DNA of 64,000 nucleotides. It comes from an uncultured Oscillospiraceae bacterium (lineage in GTDB: Bacteria; Bacillota; Clostridia; Oscillospirales; Acutalibacteraceae). Both the position numbers and the translations under genes were made by a program. The stretch is from NCBI GenBank assembly GCA_900552265.1, contig URZE01000006.1, positions 1-64,000 on the forward strand, written 5' to 3'. Positions 18,340 through 27,365 of this stretch are shown in pieces. The notes beneath the pieces were generated by a model, which ran no database searches, had not been told where the DNA came from, and worked only from the letters and a program-made list of their open reading frames with translations. Position 1 is the stretch's first letter. The number at the start of each line of letters is the position of its first letter.

Positions 18340-19101
18340 CTATTCTTGTTCTGATTCAACAGTTTCAACTTCACTAAACTCTTCTTCGGAAACTTCTGGA
18401 AGAATCTCTTCTTGAATTTCTCCTTCTTTTCCCTCTATTACTGCTTGTGCCATAGCCCCACTTATAAGTTTGACTGCTCTGATAGCATCGTCATTTCCGG
18501 GTATTACGTAATCAACTGCATCCGGATCACAATTTGTATCAACTATTGCAACAACCGGTATGTCAAGTTTTTTAGCTTCTGCTACAGCTATACGCTCCTT
18601 TTTCGGATCCACGACAAAAAGTGCCCCCGGAAGTTCTTTCATATCTTTTACGCCGCCTAAAAACTTTTCAAGTTTTTCAATTTCCAGACGAAGCTTTATT
18701 ACTTCTTTTTTCGGGAGAAGTTCAAATGTTCCGTCTTCTTCCATGGCTTTAAGTTGATTTAAACGACTTACTCTTTTACGTATTGTAGAAAAGTTAGTAA
18801 GCATACCGCCAAGCCACCTGGCATTCACAAAAAATGAACCGGATCTCAACGCTTCAGATTTTACTGATTCTTGAGCTTGTTTCTTTGTTCCCACGAAAAG
18901 GACAGATTTTCCTTGTTCAGTTACTTCTTTGATGAAATTGTAAGCTTGGTCAAGTTTTTTTACAGTTTTTTGCAAATCGATAATGTAAATACCGTTGCGT
19001 TGAGTAAAAATATACTCGGCCATTTTTGGATTCCATCTGCGAGTTTGGTGTCCGAAATGCACACCTGCTTCTAAAAGTTGTTTCATCGATACTACTGACA
19101 T
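18340..19101 (-). CDS. rpsB: 30S ribosomal protein S2
   Basis: A 253-aa small-subunit protein with the family signatures LLEAGVHFGHQTRRWNPKM at the N-terminus and ARWLGGMLTNF near residue 93, and PDAVDYVIPGNDDA near 190. It ends with a Glu-rich tail. AGGAGG lies upstream of the ATG. It heads the rpsB-tsf operon, preceded by a structured leader. Confidence 0.97.
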   Translation of the reverse strand: MSVVSMKQLLEAGVHFGHQTRRWNPKMAEYIFTQRNGIYIIDLQKTVKKLDQAYNFIKEVTEQGKSVLFVGTKKQAQESVKSEALRSGSFFVNARWLGGMLTNFSTIRKRVSRLNQLKAMEEDGTFELLPKKEVIKLRLEIEKLEKFLGGVKDMKELPGALFVVDPKKERIAVAEAKKLDIPVVAIVDTNCDPDAVDYVIPGNDDAIRAVKLISGAMAQAVIEGKEGEIQEEILPEVSEEEFSEVETVESEQE

Positions 19102-19104
19102 TAA

Positions 19105-19185
19105 ATATTCCTCCTTGGTTTTTTCCTCCGCCGAACTTTAGCCTTTTGGCCACCTGCGTATTTGTATTTCTTTTCGGCGTGTGTA
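19105..19185 (-). promoter_or_regulatory. Structured leader of rpsB, possibly autoregulatory
   Basis: Between the promoter region and rpsB the minus strand holds CGCCGAA (19179-19173) pairing perfectly with TTCGGCG (19135-19129), enclosing a small GCC-AAAA-GGC hairpin; the 3' arm runs into the ribosome binding site area. Ribosomal protein operons often use such leaders for feedback by the free protein (S2 here). The regulatory role is inference. Confidence 0.45.
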
Positions 19186-19246
19186 TTTCAACTGAACTAA
19201 TGTACCACAAAACGATTAAAATTGCAATAATTATTTAATTAAAATT

Positions 19247-20296
19247 TTAAATTATTAGCATTGCATCACCAAAACTGAAAAATCTATACTTTTCTTCAAC
19301 TGCGGTTTTATAAGCTCTCATAATAGTTTCATACCCTGCGAATGCCGAAACAAGCATTATAAGTGTACTCTCAGGAAGATGAAAATTTGTTATAAGTCCA
19401 TCTGTTATCCCAAAATTGTAGCCTGGTTTTATAAATATGTCTGTAGAACCTTCAAATGCCTTGATCTCACCGAATTTATCGTATACGGATTCTACTGTAC
19501 GGCAACTCGTGGTTCCGACACATATAACTCTATTTCCTGATTTTTTTGCGTTTTTTATCACTTCTGCCGTACTTTGTGGAACTATAAAAAATTCTGAATG
19601 CATTTTATGATTTTCAATATTTTCTTCTTTTACAGGACGAAAAGTTCCCAAACCCACGTGCAACGTCACAGAGACCACATTTATCCCCTTATCCTTTATT
19701 TTTTTCAAAAGTTCGGGAGTAAAATGAAGTCCTGCGGTAGGAGCGGCGGCTGAACCCAAATCTCTGGCATAAACTGTTTGATAACGGGATTTATCTTTTA
19801 ACTTTTCTTTTATGTAAGGCGGAAGGGGCATTTGACCGATTTCTTCAAGTTTACTAAAAAAATTTTTTATATCTTCAAACTGAATCACTCTGTTTCCATC
19901 CGGCAATATTTCTGTTATTTCAGCAGTCAAATGTGTACCTTTTTCATCTCCGAAAATAAATTTAAATCCACTCTTAGCTTTTTTCCCAGGTTTGACTAAT
20001 GTTTCCCACATGCCAGAACCTAACTGTTTAAGAAGTAAGAATTCTACCATATACCCTGTTTCGACATTTTTTCCGAAAATTCTGGCAGGCAAAACTTTAG
20101 AATCGTTTATTACCAGGCAATCTCCAGGATTAAGATATTCTACCACGTCATAAAATTTTTTATGAATAATTTTTCCACTTTGCTTATCCACTATCATAAG
20201 CCTTGAAAAATCTCTCGGTTCAATCGGATGCTGAGCAATAAGATCTTCAGGTAAATAATAATCAAACGTACTTTTTTTATTAAAATCAATATCCAA
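19247..20296 (-). CDS. queA: tRNA preQ1(34) S-adenosylmethionine ribosyltransferase-isomerase QueA
   Basis: A 349-aa enzyme making epoxyqueuosine in tRNA wobble position 34 from preQ1 and SAM. Family features include DYYLPEDLIAQHPIEPRDFSR-type opening (seen here from residue 11), TAGLHFTPELL near 195, LHVGLGTFRPV near 218, and ITDGLITNFHLPESTL near 310. Length is normal. A tgt gene encoding the preceding enzyme lies at 23720. It is divergent from asd. Confidence 0.95.
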   Translation of the reverse strand: MDIDFNKKSTFDYYLPEDLIAQHPIEPRDFSRLMIVDKQSGKIIHKKFYDVVEYLNPGDCLVINDSKVLPARIFGKNVETGYMVEFLLLKQLGSGMWETLVKPGKKAKSGFKFIFGDEKGTHLTAEITEILPDGNRVIQFEDIKNFFSKLEEIGQMPLPPYIKEKLKDKSRYQTVYARDLGSAAAPTAGLHFTPELLKKIKDKGINVVSVTLHVGLGTFRPVKEENIENHKMHSEFFIVPQSTAEVIKNAKKSGNRVICVGTTSCRTVESVYDKFGEIKAFEGSTDIFIKPGYNFGITDGLITNFHLPESTLIMLVSAFAGYETIMRAYKTAVEEKYRFFSFGDAMLII

Positions 20297-20372
20297 ATTT
20301 TATTTCCTCCAAATTATTTTAGACTACCATTATAACAAATAAAATTCTTAATGGAAATTATCAATAATCAAA

Positions 20373-20402
20373 TTGACTTATTTCTCAATACAATGGTATT
20401 AT
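20373..20402 (+). promoter_or_regulatory. Sigma-A promoter of the asd-dapA-dapB operon
   Basis: TTGACT (20373-20378) and TATTAT (20397-20402) are 18 bases apart, about 97 bases before the asd start. A nine-codon frame (MIYYIIKNT) with its own GGCGGTG-like site lies between them and asd. Confidence 0.6.
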
Positions 20403-20498
20403 AGAGTTTTGAAGTAATAAATAAAGGCGGTGAAAAGAGCAAATGATTTATTACATCATAAAAAACACGTAAAATTAAAATCATAGGCTCAAAACATT

Positions 20499-21578
20499 AT
20501 GAAAAAATATAAAATAGGAATTTTGGGTGCTACTGGGACCGTCGGGCAAAAATTTACGGCCCTTTTGCAAAATCACCCTTGGTTTGAAATCGAAACACTT
20601 GCTGCCGGTCCGAATTCCGCCGGAAAATCTTATAGTCAGGCCGTTGAAAACAGGTGGATTATGGATTCTCCCATACCATCAAAAATAAAAGATAAAATAG
20701 TTTATGATGCAGTCAGAGACATAGAAAAAATTGCAAAATCCGTTGATTTTGTTTTTTGTGCCTTAAATATGAACAAAGATGAAACCCGGAAGTTGGAAGA
20801 AAGATACGCAAAAGCAGAATGTCCGGTTATTTCTAACAACAGCGCAAACAGAGGAATTTGCGACATTCCGATGATAATTCCTGAAATTAATGCACATCAC
20901 ATGGACGTCATCCCATATCAAAAAACAAGATTGGGAACAAAAAAAGGATTTATAGCCACAAAATCAAATTGTTCAATTCAGTGTTACGTTCCTGCGCTTC
21001 ATCCCCTTTTTGAATTTGAGATAGATAAAATACTTGTATGTACATATCAAGCTATATCCGGTGCCGGAAAAACTTTTGAAACCTGGCCTGAAATGAAAGA
21101 TAATATCATACCATTTATACAAGGAGAAGAAGAAAAATCCGAACAAGAACCTTTAAAAATTTGGGGAGAAGTAAAAAACGGAGAAATAATTCCCAACAAA
21201 AATATAAACATTACTTCTCAATGTTTGAGAGTACCTGTTACAGATGGGCATACAGCAGCAGTTTTTGTGTCTTTTAAAACGCAAATATCGCCGAAAGATG
21301 CCATTCAAAAATTGAAAAATTTTAAAGGACATGAAAAGAGCAGAAATTTACCCAGTTCAACTTCACAATTTATAAATTATTTTGAGGATAATTCAAGACC
21401 TCAAATCAAGATTGACCGAGAAATAGAAAAAGGTATGGGAATTGCAGTCGGAAGAATGCGAAATGATTCTCAATATGATTTAAAATTTGTATGCATGAGC
21501 CATAACACGGTGCGAGGTGCTGCCGGAGGAGCTATTCTTTTGGCCGAAATGCTTTGCCGTGAAGGATACATATCATAA
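20499..21578 (+). CDS. asd: Aspartate-semialdehyde dehydrogenase
   Basis: A 359-aa NADP-dependent enzyme reducing aspartyl phosphate to aspartate semialdehyde, the branch point to lysine/diaminopimelate, threonine and methionine. GATGTVGQKF (9-18) binds NADP, and the catalytic cysteine lies in KSNCSIQC near residue 155. The sequence is of the archaeal/fungal-like Asd subclass often seen in Clostridia. The ATG has only a weak ribosome site (AGG). First gene of the asd-dapA-dapB operon. Confidence 0.94.
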   Translation: MKKYKIGILGATGTVGQKFTALLQNHPWFEIETLAAGPNSAGKSYSQAVENRWIMDSPIPSKIKDKIVYDAVRDIEKIAKSVDFVFCALNMNKDETRKLEERYAKAECPVISNNSANRGICDIPMIIPEINAHHMDVIPYQKTRLGTKKGFIATKSNCSIQCYVPALHPLFEFEIDKILVCTYQAISGAGKTFETWPEMKDNIIPFIQGEEEKSEQEPLKIWGEVKNGEIIPNKNINITSQCLRVPVTDGHTAAVFVSFKTQISPKDAIQKLKNFKGHEKSRNLPSSTSQFINYFEDNSRPQIKIDREIEKGMGIAVGRMRNDSQYDLKFVCMSHNTVRGAAGGAILLAEMLCREGYIS

Positions 21579-21594
21579 TTGGAGGCTATTGATA

Positions 21595-22482
21595 ATGAAA
21601 AAAACAATTTTCAAAGGCGCAGGAGTAGCACTCATAACTCCTATGAACAAGGATGGTTCCGTAAACTATGATGCACTTGGTCAATTAATAGAATTTCAAA
21701 TAAAAAACGGAACTGACGCAATAATTACTTGTGGAACTACTGGAGAATCAGCCACACTAAGTTGCGAAGAAAAAATAAAGGTCATAAAATTTACCGTTGA
21801 AAAAACGGCAAAAAGAATTCCAGTTATAGCAGGTACTGGATGCAATGATACGGAAGCTACTCTTAAATCTTCCTTAAAAGCTCAAGAGCTGGGTGTCGAT
21901 GGATTGCTTATAGTTACTCCATATTATAATAAAACATCTCAGTCCGGGCTTATAAAACACTATACATACATAGCGGACAAAATTGATATTCCCATTATTC
22001 TTTACAATGTTCCATCCAGAACAGGCGTAAACATAAACCCCGAAACTTGTGCTGAACTTTCAAAACATCCAAATATTTGCGCAATAAAAGAAGCAAGCGG
22101 ATATATTTCTCAAGTAGCCAAAATAAAAAATTTGTGCGGAGAAAATTTGAATATTTATTCCGGAAACGATGATCAAATTGTACCCATTCTTTCCCTCGGA
22201 GGCATCGGAGTTATATCAGTATTTTCAAATATTTGTCCCAAAGAATGCCATTTGCTTGTTAAAGAATATCTCGAAGGAAATATTGAAATTGCTTCAAAAA
22301 TGCAAATTAAATATTTAGAACTGATGAACACCATGTTTTGCGACGTAAATCCGATACCGGTTAAAGAAGCCTTAAATATGATGGGATATGGTTGTGGAAG
22401 ATGCCGCATGCCCCTCGATATTTTAAGTGAGGAAAATTACAAAAAACTTGAAAAAACAATGAAAAAATTTTCGTTAATATAA
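21595..22482 (+). CDS. dapA: 4-hydroxy-tetrahydrodipicolinate synthase
   Basis: A 295-aa class I aldolase condensing pyruvate with aspartate semialdehyde. GTTGESATL binds pyruvate (near residue 45), the tyrosine of ILYNVPSRTG lies near 135, and the Schiff-base lysine is in CAIKEASG near 163. The start is the ATG at 21595 after GGAGG; upstream extension overlaps asd without support. It starts 16 bases after asd. Confidence 0.95.
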   Translation: MKKTIFKGAGVALITPMNKDGSVNYDALGQLIEFQIKNGTDAIITCGTTGESATLSCEEKIKVIKFTVEKTAKRIPVIAGTGCNDTEATLKSSLKAQELGVDGLLIVTPYYNKTSQSGLIKHYTYIADKIDIPIILYNVPSRTGVNINPETCAELSKHPNICAIKEASGYISQVAKIKNLCGENLNIYSGNDDQIVPILSLGGIGVISVFSNICPKECHLLVKEYLEGNIEIASKMQIKYLELMNTMFCDVNPIPVKEALNMMGYGCGRCRMPLDILSEENYKKLEKTMKKFSLI

Positions 22483-22513
22483 TGTTTAAAAAGGACGGAG
22501 AAAAAGCACGAAT

Positions 22514-23269
22514 ATGAAAATAATAATTTGCGGATGCAACGGAAAAATGGGAAAAGCTATAATCGAAGCAGTTGAAAAATCCGAAAATTCCTTTGTTGTG
22601 GCGGGAGTAGATATAAATCATTCTGAAAATGGTGAATTTCCTGTTTTCGAAAGTATAGAAAAAATAAATTTACCTGCTGATGTCATAATAGATTTTTCAC
22701 ACCCTTCTGCGCTTTCATCGGTTTTAAAATACAGCAAAAAAAATAAAATACCCGCAGTAATTTGTACTACGGGTCTTTCTTGCGAGCAAATTGAAGACAT
22801 TAAGAAAACTGCTTGTGAAGTTCCAATTTTTTATTCCAGGAATATGTCTTTAGGAATTAATTTACTTTTAGAACTCTCTAAAACCGCTACCAAAGTTCTC
22901 GGAAAAAATTTCGATATAGAAATAATAGAAAAACACCACAATCAAAAAATAGATGCTCCCAGCGGTACTGCTTTGATGATTGCAGAAAAAATTTCCGAAA
23001 CTTTAAATAATGATACAAAATATGTTTTCGACAGAACTCAAAAGCGATCACCAAGATGCAAAAACGAAATAGGAATACATTCTGTGCGAGGCGGAAGCAT
23101 TCCGGGAGAACATGAAATTATTTTCGCAGGAAAAGATGAGATAATAACGCTTTCTCATCATGCAGGTTCAAGAGATATATTTGCTTTAGGTGCACTTCGT
23201 GCAGCAGAATTTACCTCTGTACAAAATCCCGGACTTTATTCCATGGAAAATATGATTAAAAATTCATAA
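22514..23269 (+). CDS. dapB: 4-hydroxy-tetrahydrodipicolinate reductase
   Basis: A 251-aa NAD(P)H enzyme producing tetrahydrodipicolinate for lysine and peptidoglycan. GCNGKMGKAI (7-16) is the nucleotide fold, and EKHHNQKIDAPSGTA near 143-157 is the family's catalytic signature; SRDIFALGALRAA lies near the C-terminus. It follows dapA by 31 bases and overlaps the convergent next gene by six bases. Confidence 0.95.
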   Translation: MKIIICGCNGKMGKAIIEAVEKSENSFVVAGVDINHSENGEFPVFESIEKINLPADVIIDFSHPSALSSVLKYSKKNKIPAVICTTGLSCEQIEDIKKTACEVPIFYSRNMSLGINLLLELSKTATKVLGKNFDIEIIEKHHNQKIDAPSGTALMIAEKISETLNNDTKYVFDRTQKRSPRCKNEIGIHSVRGGSIPGEHEIIFAGKDEIITLSHHAGSRDIFALGALRAAEFTSVQNPGLYSMENMIKNS

Positions 23270-23653
23270 TCTTATTTGGAAATTTAAAATATCTTCGGGA
23301 ACACTATACCTAAAACAATCTTTTGCTATACCTTTTATCGATTCAGATACATATGCGTCTTTTTGTGCAATAACAAAAACAGGAACGTCATTAGAGTACG
23401 CAACTCCCGCCTCTACCCCTATTCCTATACTAAGTTCAGAAGCATCAATTACAAACGCATCAGAACGTTTTATTTCTTCAAAAGCAATGTCCATAACTTC
23501 TTTTCCTGAAAGTTTACAGGGTCCATAATTCTGAACGTTACGAGCAAAAGCAAATACAGTAATGTTTTTACATTCAAACGAAGAACAGATTTTTTCTATC
23601 AAATTTTTGTTTCTCATATCTTCGTAATATTTTATAGCTAAAAATATTTTCAT
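23264..23653 (-). CDS. Nucleoside 2-deoxyribosyltransferase-like protein
   Basis: A 129-aa protein opening MKIFLAIKYYEDMRNKNLI, with IKRSDAFVIDAS near residue 75 and GIGVEAGVAYSNDVP near 88. The pattern of an aspartate pair plus a glutamate in xGVExGxA resembles the nucleoside deoxyribosyltransferase/DUF4406 fold, which acts on nucleotides. The start is the ATG at 23653 after GGGAGG; the longer frame is unsupported. The exact substrate is unknown. It is a lone gene facing dapB. Confidence 0.65.
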   Translation of the reverse strand: MKIFLAIKYYEDMRNKNLIEKICSSFECKNITVFAFARNVQNYGPCKLSGKEVMDIAFEEIKRSDAFVIDASELSIGIGVEAGVAYSNDVPVFVIAQKDAYVSESIKGIAKDCFRYSVPEDILNFQIRL

Positions 23654-23719
23654 AATACCCCTCCCAAATTCTAATACAATCATACAACAAATTAAATAAA
23701 TTTTAAATCGGAGAAATTT

Positions 23720-24841
23720 ATGTATACTTTATTAAAAAGAGAAATGAATGCCAGACTCGGAGAATTTAAAACTCCCCACGGAATAATAAAACTTCCGGGA
23801 TTTATGAATGTTGCCACCTGCGGTGCCATAAAAGGAGGGTTATCGGCAATAGATCTAAAAAACATAAAGTGTCAGGTAGAATTATGCAATACGTATCATC
23901 TACATTTAAGACCCGGCGATAAAATAGTAAAAAGTCAAGGCGGAATAAGAAATTTCACTTCGTGGGAAGGTCCGGTTTTAACCGATAGCGGAGGATTTCA
24001 AGTCTTTTCCTTAGCCAAACTGCGAAACATAAAAGAAGAAGGAGTAGAATTTTCTTCACATATTGATGGACATAAAATATTTATGGGCCCTGAAGAAAGC
24101 ATGCAAATTCAATCAAATTTAGCTTCAACAATCGCTATGGCTTTTGATGAATGCATTGCCAATCCTGCAGAGTACTCTTATACAAAAAATTCTTGTGAAC
24201 GAACCGTGCGTTGGCTTAAACGTTGCAAAAAAAAGATGCTCGAACTGAATTCACTTGAAGAAACTTTAAATAAAAATCAAATGCTTTTTGGTATAAATCA
24301 GGGCAGTACATATAAAGATATCAGAATTGAGCACATGAAAAAAATTCGAGAACTTGATTTAAACGGATATGCAATAGGTGGACTTGCCGTCGGAGAAACG
24401 GCCGAAGAAATGTATGATATCATTGAAACCGTAGAACCGTATATGCCTTCCGACAAACCTCGATATTTGATGGGTGTTGGTACTCCAAGAAACATCATAG
24501 AAGCAGTGGCTCGAGGAGTAGACCTCATGGATTGTGTCATGCCAAGCAGAAATGCGCGTCATGGAAAAATTTTTACATGGAATGGTTCAATAAACATACT
24601 CAATGCAAAGTATGAAAAAGATTCCACTCCTTTAGATGCTCAATGTGATTGCCCCACGTGTAGGAATCATTCAAAAGCATACGTTCGTCACCTTTTAAAA
24701 AATAAAGAAATGCTTGGTATGCGTTTAGCTGTAATGCATAATTTGTATTTCTACAACACACTAATGGAAAAAATTCGTGAATCACTTGAAGAAGGCACTT
24801 TTGAAATGTTTTACGAAAAATATATAAAAATATTTAATTGA
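23720..24841 (+). CDS. tgt: tRNA-guanine(34) transglycosylase
   Basis: A 373-aa enzyme replacing G34 of Asp/Asn/His/Tyr tRNAs with preQ1. TDSGGFQVFSL near residue 90 holds the base-binding aspartate; GGLAVGE near 220, MGVGTP near 253 and DCVMPSRNARHG near 273 (catalytic aspartate) follow; the zinc site CxCxxC is CDCPTC near 309 with a later histidine. Length is normal. With queA at 19247 it covers the two queuosine steps on tRNA. Confidence 0.95.
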   Translation: MYTLLKREMNARLGEFKTPHGIIKLPGFMNVATCGAIKGGLSAIDLKNIKCQVELCNTYHLHLRPGDKIVKSQGGIRNFTSWEGPVLTDSGGFQVFSLAKLRNIKEEGVEFSSHIDGHKIFMGPEESMQIQSNLASTIAMAFDECIANPAEYSYTKNSCERTVRWLKRCKKKMLELNSLEETLNKNQMLFGINQGSTYKDIRIEHMKKIRELDLNGYAIGGLAVGETAEEMYDIIETVEPYMPSDKPRYLMGVGTPRNIIEAVARGVDLMDCVMPSRNARHGKIFTWNGSINILNAKYEKDSTPLDAQCDCPTCRNHSKAYVRHLLKNKEMLGMRLAVMHNLYFYNTLMEKIRESLEEGTFEMFYEKYIKIFN

Positions 24842-24904
24842 TTATTGATTTTTGAAAAATATGTTATATAATCATAACATATAAAATCATAGAGGTGTAA
24901 TTTC

Positions 24905-26521
24905 ATGAATAATCAATCAGTTAAACTTGTTCCCATCCCACACATTTCTAAAATTAAACATAAAGGATTTCATCCTTTAAATGAGAAAAAATTAATAAAA
25001 TCAACGAACAAATGCATACGTGATTGTTATGATGAGTTTCTAAAAAACGTTGTTAAAACTATAGAAAAATACTCAACGCAATTTTCAAAATATTCTCAAA
25101 TTGAATTTTATGATGCGACTGGTAAATCAAGTTCTGATTTCGATGCACAAGAGTACTACTACAAATTAATTTACAGTAATTCAATAACTGTTTTTAATAG
25201 TATCATCAAAAATATGAAATCAGAAATTGAAAAAGTAGCAACTACGAGCAATGAAACTTTGGAAGATAAAAAAATAAAAATTGATAAAATAATCGCACAA
25301 CAATCAAGTTATATTATCAATTTTTGTGAATATATAAAATATGTGTATAAAAATTTATGTGCAACTTATTCAAATATATCAAACCAATTTAAAGCTTTAA
25401 ACACTAAAGTTATAGCATTGATAAATTCGATCATATACGATGAATTCGGAATTCATAAACTATACTTTTTCACTTATATGGATGAATTAGCACAAAAAAT
25501 TATTCCATCACATATACAGGAGGACATACCGCCCTATTGTATAGATTGTTCTAAAAAATTTGGTCAAATAATCACATCATATTTTTCAGAATATCTCAAA
25601 AAACCAAATGAATTCAAAAATAAGTATAGGGATCTAAAAAAAGAATTTAAGGACATAGAATCTGAAATAGAAGAGAAATTATATACTACTGTGAAAACAA
25701 CGATAAACGAATACGTAGAACACCATTTAAAAGCAGATATGTTTAAAAAACAGGAACGTAAACGCAAACAACTTCGAAGTGCCATAGGAAAAGCTTTAGA
25801 TATCATTCATCATCTTATTCCGGAAAAAAAATCACAGCAAATTACGGATTTAGAATTTGCTTTATTGGAATTGAAAAAAATTTTAGAAATGAAATCAGGA
25901 GTCTTAACAGAAGAACAAATAGAATTTATAGATAAATCGTTTGGACCTTATAGAATGTGGTATAAAAAGGAAATTTCAGAATCAGAAACAAGTTATTTAG
26001 ATATCATAACTAACTCCAAGACAGCAAGAATCATAATAAATTTATATGCACTAATTACGGATACAAATGGTAACAAAGATATACCATTCTACGTGAAATC
26101 TTATATTGATAAATATGTCTCTGTCACTCCGAAAGTGTACAATTGTGACAATTTGCATGATCAAATTGAAGATGGGCTAAAATTGTTAAAAAATAAAAAC
26201 AATACTAATGAATTTAAATATAATTTAAATTCTATAGAAAAATTTTTAGAAATTTTTGAAAAAATTTTAGAGGGAAAAAATAAATTTTTAACGACAGAAT
26301 CTATAGATATCCTGTACAGTATATTTAAACTGAAATTTACTCCATACACCCCAACAAACAACAACGAAACAACTAATTGTAAATTTATTGTCTCCATCAA
26401 AGGAACTCAATATGAAATTGATGATAAAGATATGCAATGTTTAACAAAAGAATTTCTCGAATTGACTAAAAATGACAAAGAATTTATTGTAAAAAAGTTA
26501 AAAAATTATTTAAAAAATTGA
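24905..26521 (+). CDS. Orphan 538-aa charged helical protein
   Basis: I do not recognise this protein. It starts at an ATG after AGAGGTG, with no signal peptide and no membrane helix. Most of it is predicted helical and rich in Lys, Glu, Ile and Asn, with long segments of coiled-coil character (for example RDLKKEFKDIESEIEEKL near residue 245 and a Lys-rich block around 285). A more mixed C-terminal part ends FIVSIKGTQYEIDDKDM. Base composition matches the neighbouring chromosome. It lies alone after tgt and converges with sigK. Size and style resemble the 650-aa orphan at 56771, though I see no convincing shared motif. A cytoplasmic structural or host-interaction role would be speculation. 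Confidence 0.75.
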   Translation: MNNQSVKLVPIPHISKIKHKGFHPLNEKKLIKSTNKCIRDCYDEFLKNVVKTIEKYSTQFSKYSQIEFYDATGKSSSDFDAQEYYYKLIYSNSITVFNSIIKNMKSEIEKVATTSNETLEDKKIKIDKIIAQQSSYIINFCEYIKYVYKNLCATYSNISNQFKALNTKVIALINSIIYDEFGIHKLYFFTYMDELAQKIIPSHIQEDIPPYCIDCSKKFGQIITSYFSEYLKKPNEFKNKYRDLKKEFKDIESEIEEKLYTTVKTTINEYVEHHLKADMFKKQERKRKQLRSAIGKALDIIHHLIPEKKSQQITDLEFALLELKKILEMKSGVLTEEQIEFIDKSFGPYRMWYKKEISESETSYLDIITNSKTARIIINLYALITDTNGNKDIPFYVKSYIDKYVSVTPKVYNCDNLHDQIEDGLKLLKNKNNTNEFKYNLNSIEKFLEIFEKILEGKNKFLTTESIDILYSIFKLKFTPYTPTNNNETTNCKFIVSIKGTQYEIDDKDMQCLTKEFLELTKNDKEFIVKKLKNYLKN

Positions 26522-26566
26522 AGTATTAACTTTTTAATGTCCTTTATACAGATAGATGAATTTGCA

Positions 26567-27247
26567 TTAAAATAAACCTTTAAGTATTTCTATTGCCTTT
26601 TTTTCAATTCGCGAAACATAAGAACGAGAAATTCCAAGCTTTTTTGCAACTATCCTCTGTGGAAGTGGCGAGTTACCATTGAGCCCATATCTTAAGCATA
26701 TTATGGTTTTTTCTCGATTTGTAAGTGATTTTTCAATGTATTTGTTCAATTTTTGTATATTTATTTTAGTATCAATTTCATCAACTACGGAATCATCTGT
26801 AGCAATCGTATCCATAAGCGTCAACACATTTCCGTTTTTGTCAGTTTCTATAGGTTCATCCATAGAAACATCTAATGAAGTTTTTTTGGAATTTCTAAAA
26901 TACATTAATATCTCATTTTCAATACATCTGGATGCATAACTTGATAAGCGTATACCTTTTTCAGGTTTGAAAGTATTTACAGCTTTTATAAGTCCGATTG
27001 TACCTATTGAAATAAGGTCATCGGGATCACTTTTATTAAAATAATATTTTTTGGTAATATGTGCAACAAGCCTTAAATTATGCTTTATTAGCTTATTTTT
27101 AGCATCCTTATCCCCTGATTTAAGTAAATTTATGTACTTTTTTTCTTCTTTTGAGGACAAAGGTTTTGGAAACGAATGTGCCGATATTACATGAAGTACA
27201 AAAAACGGTATGGAGGATAAAATTTTTACAAACTCTAAGAACCACAA
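26567..27247 (-). CDS. sigK: Sporulation RNA polymerase sigma factor K (pro-form)
   Basis: A 226-aa sigma-70 family factor of the mother-cell sigma-K type, directing late spore-coat and cortex genes in spore formers. The hydrophobic N-terminus (FLEFVKILSSIPFFVLHV) is the pro-sequence removed by SpoIVFB; FPKPLSSKEEKKYINLL begins the mature part. Region 2 reads DDLISIGTIGLIKAVNTF and region 4 LGISRSYVSRIEKKA. I chose TTG at 27247 because AAAGAG lies eight bases upstream; GTG at 27256 is possible. The gene is uninterrupted, with no skin element. Confidence 0.85.
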   Translation of the reverse strand: MWFLEFVKILSSIPFFVLHVISAHSFPKPLSSKEEKKYINLLKSGDKDAKNKLIKHNLRLVAHITKKYYFNKSDPDDLISIGTIGLIKAVNTFKPEKGIRLSSYASRCIENEILMYFRNSKKTSLDVSMDEPIETDKNGNVLTLMDTIATDDSVVDEIDTKINIQKLNKYIEKSLTNREKTIICLRYGLNGNSPLPQRIVAKKLGISRSYVSRIEKKAIEILKGLF

Positions 27248-27322
27248 TGCTATCACTCTTTCAATGATTTAATGTATAAAAAATTTATGCTTTGACCGTT
27301 TGTACTTATCACAATGTTTTAA

Positions 27323-27360
27323 ATTCCTTCGAATAAAGCTAATGTGCTTATCGAGGGAAT
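27323..27360 (-). terminator. Terminator downstream of the DUF1071 gene
   Basis: Read on the minus strand, ATTCC-TCGA-AAGC pairs with GCTT-TCGA-GGAAT with small bulges, just past the DUF1071 stop codon, followed by a TTTAAAA tract. It separates this gene from sigK. Confidence 0.5.
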
Positions 27361-27365
27361 AAATA

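Noticed and set aside
19200..20300. preQ1 riboswitch near queA.
   Set aside because: The upstream region lacks the compact CCTGG/A-rich H-type pseudoknot pattern; queA is usually not the regulated gene.
20499..23269. Lysine riboswitch upstream of asd-dapA-dapB.
   Set aside because: Only about 97 bases lie between the promoter and asd, too short for the lysine aptamer, and no conserved elements are seen.
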